A DNA stretch of 64,000 bases, from positions 124,001-188,000 of the forward strand of contig JAACJM010000155.1 in the NCBI GenBank assembly GCA_013368315.1. The letters run 5' to 3'. The notes below the pieces were generated by a model. It ran no database searches and was not told the origin of the DNA. It saw nothing but the letters and a program-made list of their open reading frames with translations. The position numbers were made by a program, and so were the translations under genes. The stretch is from Tetrapyrgos nigripes. Lineage: Eukaryota; Basidiomycota; Agaricomycetes; Agaricales; Campanellaceae. Position 1 is the first letter of the stretch. Each line of letters opens with the position of its first letter. Of this stretch, positions 55,743 through 64,000 are shown piece after piece.

Positions 55743-58700
55743 TTACACCGATAACGGTTTGCTGCTGTCTTTTTGGGCTGAAAGTCGAGTGCTAGTCAGT
55801 ACTATACGGCGTATATAAAGTCGGAAAAAAACTCACCCATTGTAATTCTATCTCCCAACGAAAGTGCGATACCCTGCGTCTTGCTACGAATCCGTACATG
55901 ACCAGTAATGGCCCCACTCTCCGTGCGCTCAATACTAAGATTGGCAAGGGCATCCTCACCAAACAAACTCCTCGCATACATATTCGCTGACAAAAAGTCA
56001 CACTCTCCCGATAATGCGCCTTCTGGTGTCAAGCAGGACATGTTTGTCGATTTCATGACGTGGTTGAGGTAGTCTCTTGGGTCACTGTGTGACATAGCGA
56101 AAACAGTCAGTCAGTAACAAGATTGAGAATACAGGAAATGAGAAAGGAACTCACGAAAGAGCACTGTTAACATTAACCCTGTTCTCCCACTCAAACTCTG
56201 TCCACATGCTTCTGAACTGTGCTTCGTTGCAGTAGGCTGGTTTGATATAGTCCATGATGTCGATGTGAATGTCGTTGAGGATGACGCAGGACTCGCTCAA
56301 GTTTGGTCCTTCCCAGAGGATGCTACCAAAGATGACACCGGTTTCGGTCGATGAAACCTGTGGAAGGAAAACAAAGAAACAAGGGCAAAGGTAAGGATGC
56401 CATGAGATGTTTAGATATAGCAGCCAAATGAAGCCAAGCCCACCTTAATCGTACCCTTAATATTCTGGAACCCATGAGGCCCAATGGTATACACCGATGG
56501 TCTTTCAACGATCTTCAGATCACCGAGCGTAGCAAAGTCCAGACACAGATTTTGCAGCGTGTTTGCGCTTTGGTTGACGAGCAGGACATCTGGACGAACA
56601 GGGTTAGTGGAGGTGTAGCAACAAGAGAAGATGGATAGCATGGTACATGGTACATACCAAGCAAAATATCAAACCCATGCATCTTGACGTAAGCCTCGAC
56701 ATATATTGGGTCGGAAAAGCCAGTAAGCTGTACGATTCTTGACAAATTCGAGATAAAGTCTTCTTGGACTTCAGCTGCACCCGTGGCACGGCCAAGGTCT
56801 TCGTCGTACTATCCAAGTCATCAGTCATCATCGTAAAAAGAGAAGAAAGAAGCACTCACATCAATACTCTCATCTGCCCCCTTCTTCGAGAACTGTCTAA
56901 AGCTCAACAGATCATCGACCTGTACAGCTGCAGCTTTATGCGAAGACTCGGCTTCTCGTTTCTCTGCAGCTCGTTTCTACAATCAAGTTTGCCATCAGTC
57001 AAAGCACACTCAACTAGAGTATGGTAGACTTCACATACCTCTTGAGCCCCAACCATCCTCTCAAACGCCTTCCTGGTATCATGCAAGAAGATCTCCTTCA
57101 CGGCTTCCTCCTCAGTCTGCAATTCACTCAAAGTGGAGATACAGTTCATGATACGCTCAGTAGAGTCTTCGTCGATTTGCACTATGGGTGTACCAGGGAC
57201 GATGGCGGTTTTGGCTTGACCAACCCGGATGATGGAAGTCATGATGAGCATGGCCTAAGATGGGGGGAATGAGTATGAGGAGGAAGACTACTGTGGCCAT
57301 TTGGATTATACACACCTCAGCCTTCATAACATTAGCCTCTGCAGACCTTCCACTTCCCATGATAACGTCGCTAAAGCGAAGGACAAGCTTGGTCAAAGCC
57401 GAAGCCAACACGGTACCAGTGAAGAAGTCGCCTCCCAGTATGAGGGCTAGATAAGCCCATTAGCAACATAGGTAAGGCAAAGCAACAACCACTCACTCCT
57501 CAAAGGCGGCCGGTTCTTATCCTTCACCGTCGAAGCAGCCCCAGTCCCAGCCGTAAATGCCGACTCTGTCGCATACGTTCCATCAGCCAACACCTTGGGT
57601 TTAGCTGTCTCTTTCGGACTTTTCAGCGCATCCTCTCCTCCCTCCTTCTCCTCCTCTTCACCACTCCCAGCAACATAAATCGGTATATCACCAATACATC
57701 CACGAATTCCATCCATACATTCTTTGATAGCTGCATCAGGAGAGATATCCCCAGCAGAGTTGGCCGGAGAGGAGTTATCGGGTATACCGACGAATTCACC
57801 TAGAATCCAGAGGACACCGCGGAAGACTTTGCCAGAACGAATGTCGGGGAGGGAAGAGACGAGTTTGGTGCAGATGCCGGCGCGGAGGTGAGGGAATTTG
57901 TCGACGACTTCACGGATGAAGGCGAGGACGTCGAGGGCTGTGGCGGTGGAGGTGGTTGTTGAACCTGTAGCAGAAAAGAATAAAGATGAATGATTAATGA
58001 TATTCGAAAAAGACCGGGAGAATTACATACCGGCAGCAGCAGCTCCGAAATCGCCCAAGAACTCCATGAGAGCAAGGACAACACTTGCTGCAACCTCGGA
58101 GAACTTGATGGCAGTGACGTGAATGGATTGGACAAGGAGTTGGCGATATTCAGCGGCCTAGAGGTCATGAAATTAACGCGTCGATCCCATGCTTGGCTGA
58201 GAATAAACGCACCTTGTCCTCGGCTACAGTGGCTTCCTGGGTCTTCTGCAATTGCTTCTTGAGGAATAGAACGACCTCTTCAACATTACGACTTGAGGTC
58301 ATGCTGAGGACAATACTCATTGCTTTGCGACGAACATCCATGTCAGAGCTACATGAAAAAGGTCAGTTGACTGAACCCCATGTTTCAAGTATCGCGCACT
58401 TGGAAAGAATCTGAAGAACATCCATAATGAGACCATCGAGAACGTGTCCGTGCTTGGACCGCAAGACTTCTAGACGGTCAAGTACGATCAACTTGACGTT
58501 GTTGTCAGATTCTTTGACAATCAAACTAATGAGTGTAGATGCAGCAGCTAATAAAAAATTCAGTCGCGCTCGAAAAAGCGTGTTTAGGAATGCACATACC
58601 CTTGACAGCAGCAGGGTTTTGGGTGAGCATGGTGAGCGTTGTCGCTGCCTCATACTTGACAGCATGGGAGGTAACGTTGAGAAGCTCGAAGATGTACCGA

Positions 58701-59493
58701 ATATACCTGGGCTGAACACAAAGTCAGTAAAATATAGCGCATATATATGACGTTTGCAGCGTACTCTGTGTGTAGAATCATTTTTGCAATCTGCCCGTAT
58801 AACCTCTATCACACTCAGCTGCAGTTGCTCATCCAAACCAGCCATGCCCTCTCCTACACTCAATATCCACTCGACCGCCTTTGGCATATCGCACTGCGCC
58901 AAAAACACAAACGCATTCCTCTTGCATGTCGGGTCTGTCTCCGCTGCCAAAAACGTCGACATGAGCTCGGGAGCATCTGGAATCAGGTGCTCAAATTCCT
59001 TGTAGATGGAGTAGACTGCAAAAACGGCGTTCTTCCGGACGTATGAATGACGGTGGTCTAGACACGAGCGACAAGTAGGGATGAGAGGTTCAAGGAGCTC
59101 GGCGTCTTTTGTGATCTTTTGTAGAAAACGAAGGGTTGCGCCACGGATGTATTCGTTTGGATGCTGGAGGTCATTACGGATAGCATTGACGACGAGGATC
59201 ATCTCCTGCTTTAGCTTGCCCGACTCGTCGTGTTTTGGGCAAACCTCCCAGTAGAAATGAAGGAGTTTTTTGAGTTGTTTGTTCTTCGACGGCATAACGA
59301 ACTGGATTATGGGCATCATGAGTGCTGGTTGAGGGTTCCCGTTCATTGTAGAAACGATAATCCTCTTCAAGGTCTCGATCTTGACTTCGTCGCTGCCCTT
59401 TTCGAGGGCCTGGCGTAGTTCTTGAGATGACGGGTACTCTGCACCCGACTCGAAGATGACCGTATAGCATGATGGATCTGAGGTCGTGGTCAT
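55743..59493 (-). CDS. SEC26: Coatomer subunit beta (beta-COP)
   Basis: Subunit of the COPI vesicle coat in Golgi-to-ER and intra-Golgi transport. The start [20 protein letters not shown] is at 59493. The adaptin-like N-terminal HEAT region is clear: [60 protein letters not shown] and [18 protein letters not shown]. The C-terminal platform reads [20 protein letters not shown]. The last intron (55778-55836) joins TM to [11 protein letters not shown] and the stop at 55743-55745. Many introns in between (for example before the blocks near 56640, 56900, 57040, 57450, 57960, 58160, 58350, 58550). No break noticed. Confidence 0.93.
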
Positions 59494-59629
59494 CGTGCGC
59501 AGTAGTGAAGAGGGAAAGTAAAGAGAGGAACGCGACGTGTCGATACTGGCGAGAAAAGATTTCCAAATCTGGCAGAGATTATTTGAGCAAGTTTTCGAGA
59601 ACGCGTCTCTCAACGCTCGTCCTTCAAAA
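59494..59629. promoter_or_regulatory. Bidirectional promoter, SEC26 / CCT3
   Basis: Only 136 bp separate the start codons of two divergent housekeeping genes, so core promoter and 5' UTRs of both must share or overlap this stretch. No TATA box is obvious. Confidence 0.7.
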
Positions 59630-61794
59630 ATGTCCGGACAGACTCCAGTTTTTGTTATGAGTATGTGGTTTTTATTTTTAAAGTGGCCAAGTTTACAATA
59701 TTCTGGCAGACACTGCGCCTGAAAGGCAGTCAGGTCGCAAAGCTCAAATATCTAACATTACAGCTGCAAAAGTCAGTCAATCAAATCATCCTTATCGCGT
59801 CCAGGCCATCTTACACCCTTCAAGACCGTTGCAGATGTCATCCGGACGTGTTTAGGTCCTAAAGCTATGCTTAAGATGATCCTAGATCCTATGGGAGGCA
59901 TCTTGTGAGACGTCTTTTACCATTTCGACTCGGAGATTAACACCCATTGCAGACTGACAAACGATGGAAATGCTATCCTGCGAGAAATTGATGTTGCACA
60001 TCCCGCTGCCAAAAACATGATCGAGCTTAGTCGGACGCAGGACGAGGAATGTGGAGATGGAACGACGAGTGTTATTATCCTTGGTATGCCATCTCTTCAT
60101 TTGTATTCTTTTTTCCTAATCTTTTCGTTGGCTAGCCGGTGAAATCCTTGCCCAATCCCTCTCTCAACTCGAGCGAGACATCCATCCCGTTGTCATCATT
60201 TCTGCTTACAACAAAGCCCTCAAAGAATCCCTCGAAATCATCAAACGCATATCCATCCCCATAGACCCTTCAAACGACGAAGAAATGCTCTCCCTCATCA
60301 AAACGTCTATCGGCACCAAATTCGTCGTAAGGTGGTCAGACCTCATGTGTAAACTCGCTTTACACGCAGTGCGGACTGTAGCTCAAGATGATAATGGTTA
60401 CAAAACCGTGGACATCAAGCGTTATGCCCGTGTAGAAAAGATTCCTGGTGGTGAGATTGAGCAGAGTCAGGTGTTGAGTGGGGTTATGCTCAACAAGGAT
60501 ATCACACATCCGTCGATGAAGAGGAGAATTGCGAACCCAAGGATTATACTTTTGGACTGCCCGTTGGAGTACAAGAAGGGAGAGTCTCAGACAAACATGG
60601 AAATCTCGAAGGAGGGTGATTGGGCAAAGGCGCAAGATATAGAAGAGGAGCAAGTGAAGGCGATGGTTGAGAAGATCCTCGAATTTAAGCCTGATCTGAT
60701 TATTACAGAGAAAGGTATCTCAGGTATGTACAATTGCACGCTCCTCGGTCTTGACCAATTCTGACCAGCCTTACACCTCCAGACCTCGCACAGCACGTAA
60801 TGGTAAAACACGGTATTTCTGCCATCCGACGAGTGCGTAAATCAGATAACAACCGAATCGCCCTCTCTGTCGGTGCGACAATCGTCAACCGTGTCGAAGA
60901 CCTCCGAGAATCCGACGTCGGCACCAAATGTGGTCTCTTTAACATTGAAAAAATCGGCGACGAGTACGTTCCCTTTTTTCTACCTCTACCTCTTTCTCAC
61001 CTCTTAACTCACCTCCAATCCATCTCACAGATACTTCACCTTCCTCACCGAATGCAACAACCCCAAAGCCTGCACCATCGTCCTCCGCGGTCCTTCCAAA
61101 GACATCCTCAACGAAATCGATCGCAACCTCGCAGACGCAATGTCTGTCGCCCGCAACGTCGTCTTCAACCCAACGTTGGTACCTGGAGGTGGTGCGACCG
61201 AAATGGCTATTAGTGTTGGATTACAAGCAAAGGCAAGGAGTGTCGTTGGTGTGGAAGGCTGGCCTTTTAGAGCTGTTGCTGAGGCGATGGAGGTTATTCC
61301 TCGAACGTTGGTGCAGAATAGCGGAGGGAACGCGATCAGGGTGTTGACTGAGTTGAGGGTAAGTGGTTTGTTTGGGTGTTTCTGATGTGTATGCATGGCC
61401 GCTCATCTCTGACTTTGTTGTCCAGGCTAAACACGCAAACGGTGAACACTCATGGGGAGTCAACGGTGAGACAGGAAAGATTGTGGATATGAAGTCGTAT
61501 GGTTTGTACGAGTCTGCTAGTGTGAAGGTATGTCTTCCTTTACCTCTCGTGATTTGGGAACTCCTTGCTCATCCTCACCACGCGACAGATACAAACCCTC
61601 AAAACTGCCATCGAGGTCTGTTTCGTTGCTTCTTTCTTTCTTATTGATGGATGTGACGCTGACTGCTCGTGTTTTGCTCTTCTTTATAGGCTGCCCGTAT
61701 GCTCTTGCGCGTAGACGACGTCGTCCAAGCCGTGCGGAAAGACAGAGAGCAAGGAGGCCAGCAGGGGCCACCGGAAGAGTTGATGGAAGGTTAA
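59630..61794 (+). CDS. CCT3: T-complex protein 1 subunit gamma (chaperonin CCT)
   Basis: One of eight subunits of the cytosolic chaperonin TRiC/CCT, which folds actin and tubulin. The start is [10 protein letters not shown], then an intron (59661-59709), then [20 protein letters not shown]. The nucleotide-binding motifs are [40 protein letters not shown] and [15 protein letters not shown]. The apical part has [20 protein letters not shown]. The C-terminal part has [16 protein letters not shown] and [20 protein letters not shown]. Introns also at about 59772-59820, 59907-59952, 60085-60135, 60725-60782, 60963-61030, 61360-61425, 61528-61590 and 61616-61689. It ends [11 protein letters not shown], stop 61792-61794. 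Complete. Confidence 0.95.
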
Positions 61795-62202
61795 ACCGTC
61801 ATTAGTCTTTGTTGTGCTTGTTGCGCGATATCGTACTGTTGCTGTGATGTACCAGATAGAAGAAGAATTTAAATCTCTTGAAGTGTATTCTGCAGGTGGC
61901 ATATGACGGGCCGGGGATTCGTTGAAAGAATTCATTCTTCTTTTGACTCGTTCTGCCTCGACTCAGCTTTGAGTTGACTTGCGATGCGTAACAGAACGAT
62001 AACAGTGCCACTTTTGGAATAAATTCTGCGTTTTCTATTCATAACTTATCAGGAACAGCACGCTCCATTTGCCTTTGATTCGGCTTATCGATTGATTTCA
62101 GACTAACAGAACCCTCGTACTAGTTGCTATGATTCGGCTTATCGATTGATTTCAGAGTAACAGAACCATCGTACTAGTAGTAGTTGCTATGATGGTCTTT
62201 GG
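61795..62202. other. CCT3 terminator and methyltransferase promoter
   Basis: Contains a tandem duplication: 62077-62130 (54 bp) and 62131-62190 (60 bp) share TGATTCGGCTTATCGATTGA and the following bases, with two substitutions and an added AGTAGT in the second copy. It lies directly before the methyltransferase start. Confidence 0.7.
62077..62190 (+). repeat. Two-copy tandem repeat at the methyltransferase promoter
   Basis: Units of 54 and 60 bp, about 96% alike outside a short AGT expansion. The palindromic-looking core CTTATCGATTGAT is in both units and could be a duplicated regulatory site. Confidence 0.75.
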
Positions 62203-63508
62203 ATGACCTCGGATGGCAAGCCGTATAGAAAGGAGGGCTATATACGTCCCCAGGAACTACTTCCGACCGGGTACCAGTCTCACCAACCCTTCCAACAAGT
62301 CCAAGTCGAACCCACTCACAATATGGCTAGCCAAGAGGCCTGGGACCAGCCTGTCAACGACCACAAGATCACGTTGAACCTGCAGGAGCTCAGGGAGGAT
62401 GAACTCGCTCTCATCAAGTCACAGACGGGTATTCAGGATATGGATGAGTTGCAGAGGCATGTCGAGAGCATTGCAGAGAAAGCTTTCAAAGTGAGTCTAC
62501 CCATTTTGATTCAATACTGGATAAGTAGTTTCCAGCAGCTGATGCGTTGATATCTCGTTCTTGCCCTTGCAGATCTATCCCTATGGTTACCTAACTCAAC
62601 CTGCGTTTCTCAAGTGAGGAGTCTATCGTCCTAATATGATTGTGTGTTACACTGGCAGAGGTTTCAGGCTGACGACTTATCGCACCACTCGTTCTTCGTT
62701 AGGTTCAAATCCAGCTATATTCCAATCTTCAAACACGTCCTGGAACTCGGAAAAACGCGTCAAAACGCGATTTTCCTTGATATTGGGTGTGGTTGTGAGT
62801 TCCTCTTCCAGGTCATCCTTACATTACTGCTGACAGCGCTCATACGCGTCCCGTCCTTCCTCGTCAACGAAAGTCGGTCACGACACGCGCAAAACCATCG
62901 CAGACGGCTATCCCATCGAAAATGTCATTGCATCCGACATTCATCCAGAGTTCTGGACTCTCGGTCACGAATTGTTCAAATCTACTCCTGAGTCCTTCCC
63001 AGTTCCATTCATCCTGGGAGACGCTCTCGATGATGCGTTCATCCCAGATTGTCTGCCGTTTGATACCGAGACGCATAAGCCTTTGACAGAAAAGCCGTCA
63101 CAGACTACTTTAGCGTCAGCTAAGTCTCTAGCGCCTCTACAAGGCCATGTATCAGCTGTACATGCGTCAGCTCTGTTTCACTTGTTTGTGGAAGAGCAGC
63201 AACGCGTTTTGGCAAAGAAACTCGCGTCCTTGCTGTCCCCGGAGCCGGGGTCCGTGATATTTGGATTCCAGCTTGGAGCTTCAGAGGCAAAAGAGATTAC
63301 GAATATCAGAGAAGAGAAGATTTTCTTGCATTCAGAGGACAGCTGGACGAGGCTTTGGGTTGGAAAAGAAGGCGAGGGCGAACTTGAAGGAGTGTTTCCA
63401 AAAGGAATGGTCCAGGTTGATGTCAGACTTTACAATCTCAAACCCACTACCGGCGGTACTACATCTTCCGATCTTGATTTGCTTGTATGGTCGGTGGAGA
63501 GGATTTGA
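62203..63508 (+). CDS. SAM-dependent methyltransferase
   Basis: Exons 62203-62490, 62573-62613, 62661-62794 and 62874-63508 give 365 residues. The N-terminal helix region is HKITLNLQELREDELALIKS. SAM motif I lies across the last intron: FLDIGCGF joined to GHDTRKTIADGYPIENVIAS, then DIHPEFWTLGHELF, a class I Rossmann-type layout frequent in mushroom gene clusters. The conserved C-terminal block is HVSAVHASALFHLFVEEQQR, SVIFGFQLGAS and LLVWSVERI. The alternative start MASQEAWDQ at 62323 is equally plausible. Acceptor substrate unknown. Two decayed relatives lie beside the NRPS at 5.6-6.5 kb. Confidence 0.85.
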
Positions 63509-64000
63509 GGAAGAGTTTCGAGTGTATGATACCAATGTGCCATATTGCGAGCGAGTCAAGGCTTTGTTCAGCCGCTGTCGGAATCGCTGAGGTTTTGCTA
63601 GTGTGCGTGGTCTGCAAAAGACTGGTTGGGGCCTTGAATTGTACTGAGATACTTGCTATTGCTCGATTAAAAGTGGATGAAAACGGAGAGATACATAGGG
63701 AAAAGGTAAAGGATGGTCAACGCGCCAGGATTTTGAATGATAGTCTCCCCTAGGCAGACTCAAGCTAGCAGGCTAGCTGGATTTTGATGAAAGTTACCAC
63801 GCGTTCCATCCTTGACTTTAACCAAATACATCCCGTTGCTCTTCTGAAACCGCTTCGCTGATACCTTGTGCTTTCGAAACACGGTGAAAGGCTTTAAAAT
63901 TACCTCGTCAACTGAAATCTGGCATACTTCTCAGGTCACACTCCGAATACCATCATACATGGTTTACCAATTCTTGATAGTCCTGCAAAAATGTCGGGCC
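63509..64000. other. Downstream region, no gene seen
   Basis: Short open frames on the + strand (for example 63487-63753) overlap the methyltransferase end and show no motif. Nothing else recognised before the window ends. Confidence 0.5.

Noticed and set aside
157..63508. One biosynthetic cluster formed by the NRPS, P450s, oxygenases and methyltransferase
   Set aside because: They are spread over 60 kb with transposons, RING, MYND and housekeeping genes between them, and no shared regulatory site or operon-like order was seen. Only the oxygenase-P450 pairing is supported.
1..64000. tRNA genes and CRISPR arrays
   Set aside because: Scanned for the T-loop word GGTTCGA and for regular spaced repeats; hits fall in coding sequence (2402, P450 exons) with no cloverleaf, and no spaced array was seen.

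Overview
The window looks like nuclear DNA of a mushroom-forming basidiomycete (Agaricomycetes). The signs are many short introns (about 50-70 bp, GTRNGY...YAG), an F-box-like protein, a MYND-finger protein family, a Tnp2-type CACTA transposon, a class II P450 family with about 13 exons per gene, and conserved eukaryotic housekeeping genes (coatomer beta, CCT gamma). No tRNA, rRNA or CRISPR was seen.

Layout. 0.2-5.2 kb: a four-exon, C-A-T-C nonribosomal peptide synthetase. 5.6-6.5 kb: remains of two methyltransferase copies, reverse strand, related to the intact methyltransferase at 62-63.5 kb. 6.46-7.70 kb: a GC-rich hAT-like non-autonomous element with a second small inverted-repeat element inside it; its right end supplies the stop codon of a reverse-strand F-box gene (7.7-9.8 kb). 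10.56-23.02 kb: a CACTA transposon (ATG target duplication on both sides) with two divergent genes, split by a 6.86-kb Copia retrotransposon (TGGAG duplication). 23.1-26.4 kb: a hAT transposon whose transposase looks readable, with an 8-bp target duplication. 26.9-31.5 kb: a RING gene and a MYND gene, reverse strand.

32-51.9 kb is a segmentally amplified region. Its unit is a convergent pair: an AsaB/GA4-desaturase-like oxygenase (+) facing a cytochrome P450 (-). Units are seen at 32.3-36.1 (oxygenase frameshifted, P450 readable), 39.1-39.8 (3' remnants only), 41.0-44.4 (both readable) and 46.6-48.8 kb (P450 only). Decayed MYND copies and short inverted-repeat elements lie between them. 52.3-53.7 kb: an unknown five-exon gene. 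53.9-54.3 kb: a LINE remnant. 55.2-55.6 kb: a 94-residue secreted or GPI-anchored protein. 55.7-61.8 kb: coatomer beta (-) and CCT gamma (+), divergent from a 136-bp gap. 62.2-63.5 kb: the methyltransferase.

How it fits together. Housekeeping genes on the right border an accessory region. That region holds genes of specialised-metabolism type (NRPS, P450s, AsaB-like oxygenases, methyltransferase) but is broken up by transposons, so one joint pathway is not shown. The strongest structural signals are the nested transposons and a CpG-biased decay: all five LTR differences are CpG transitions, and so are the hAT duplication mismatch and one inverted-repeat mismatch. Two nonsense codons fit CGA to TGA. 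Exon structures are read by eye from splice consensus and reading frame.
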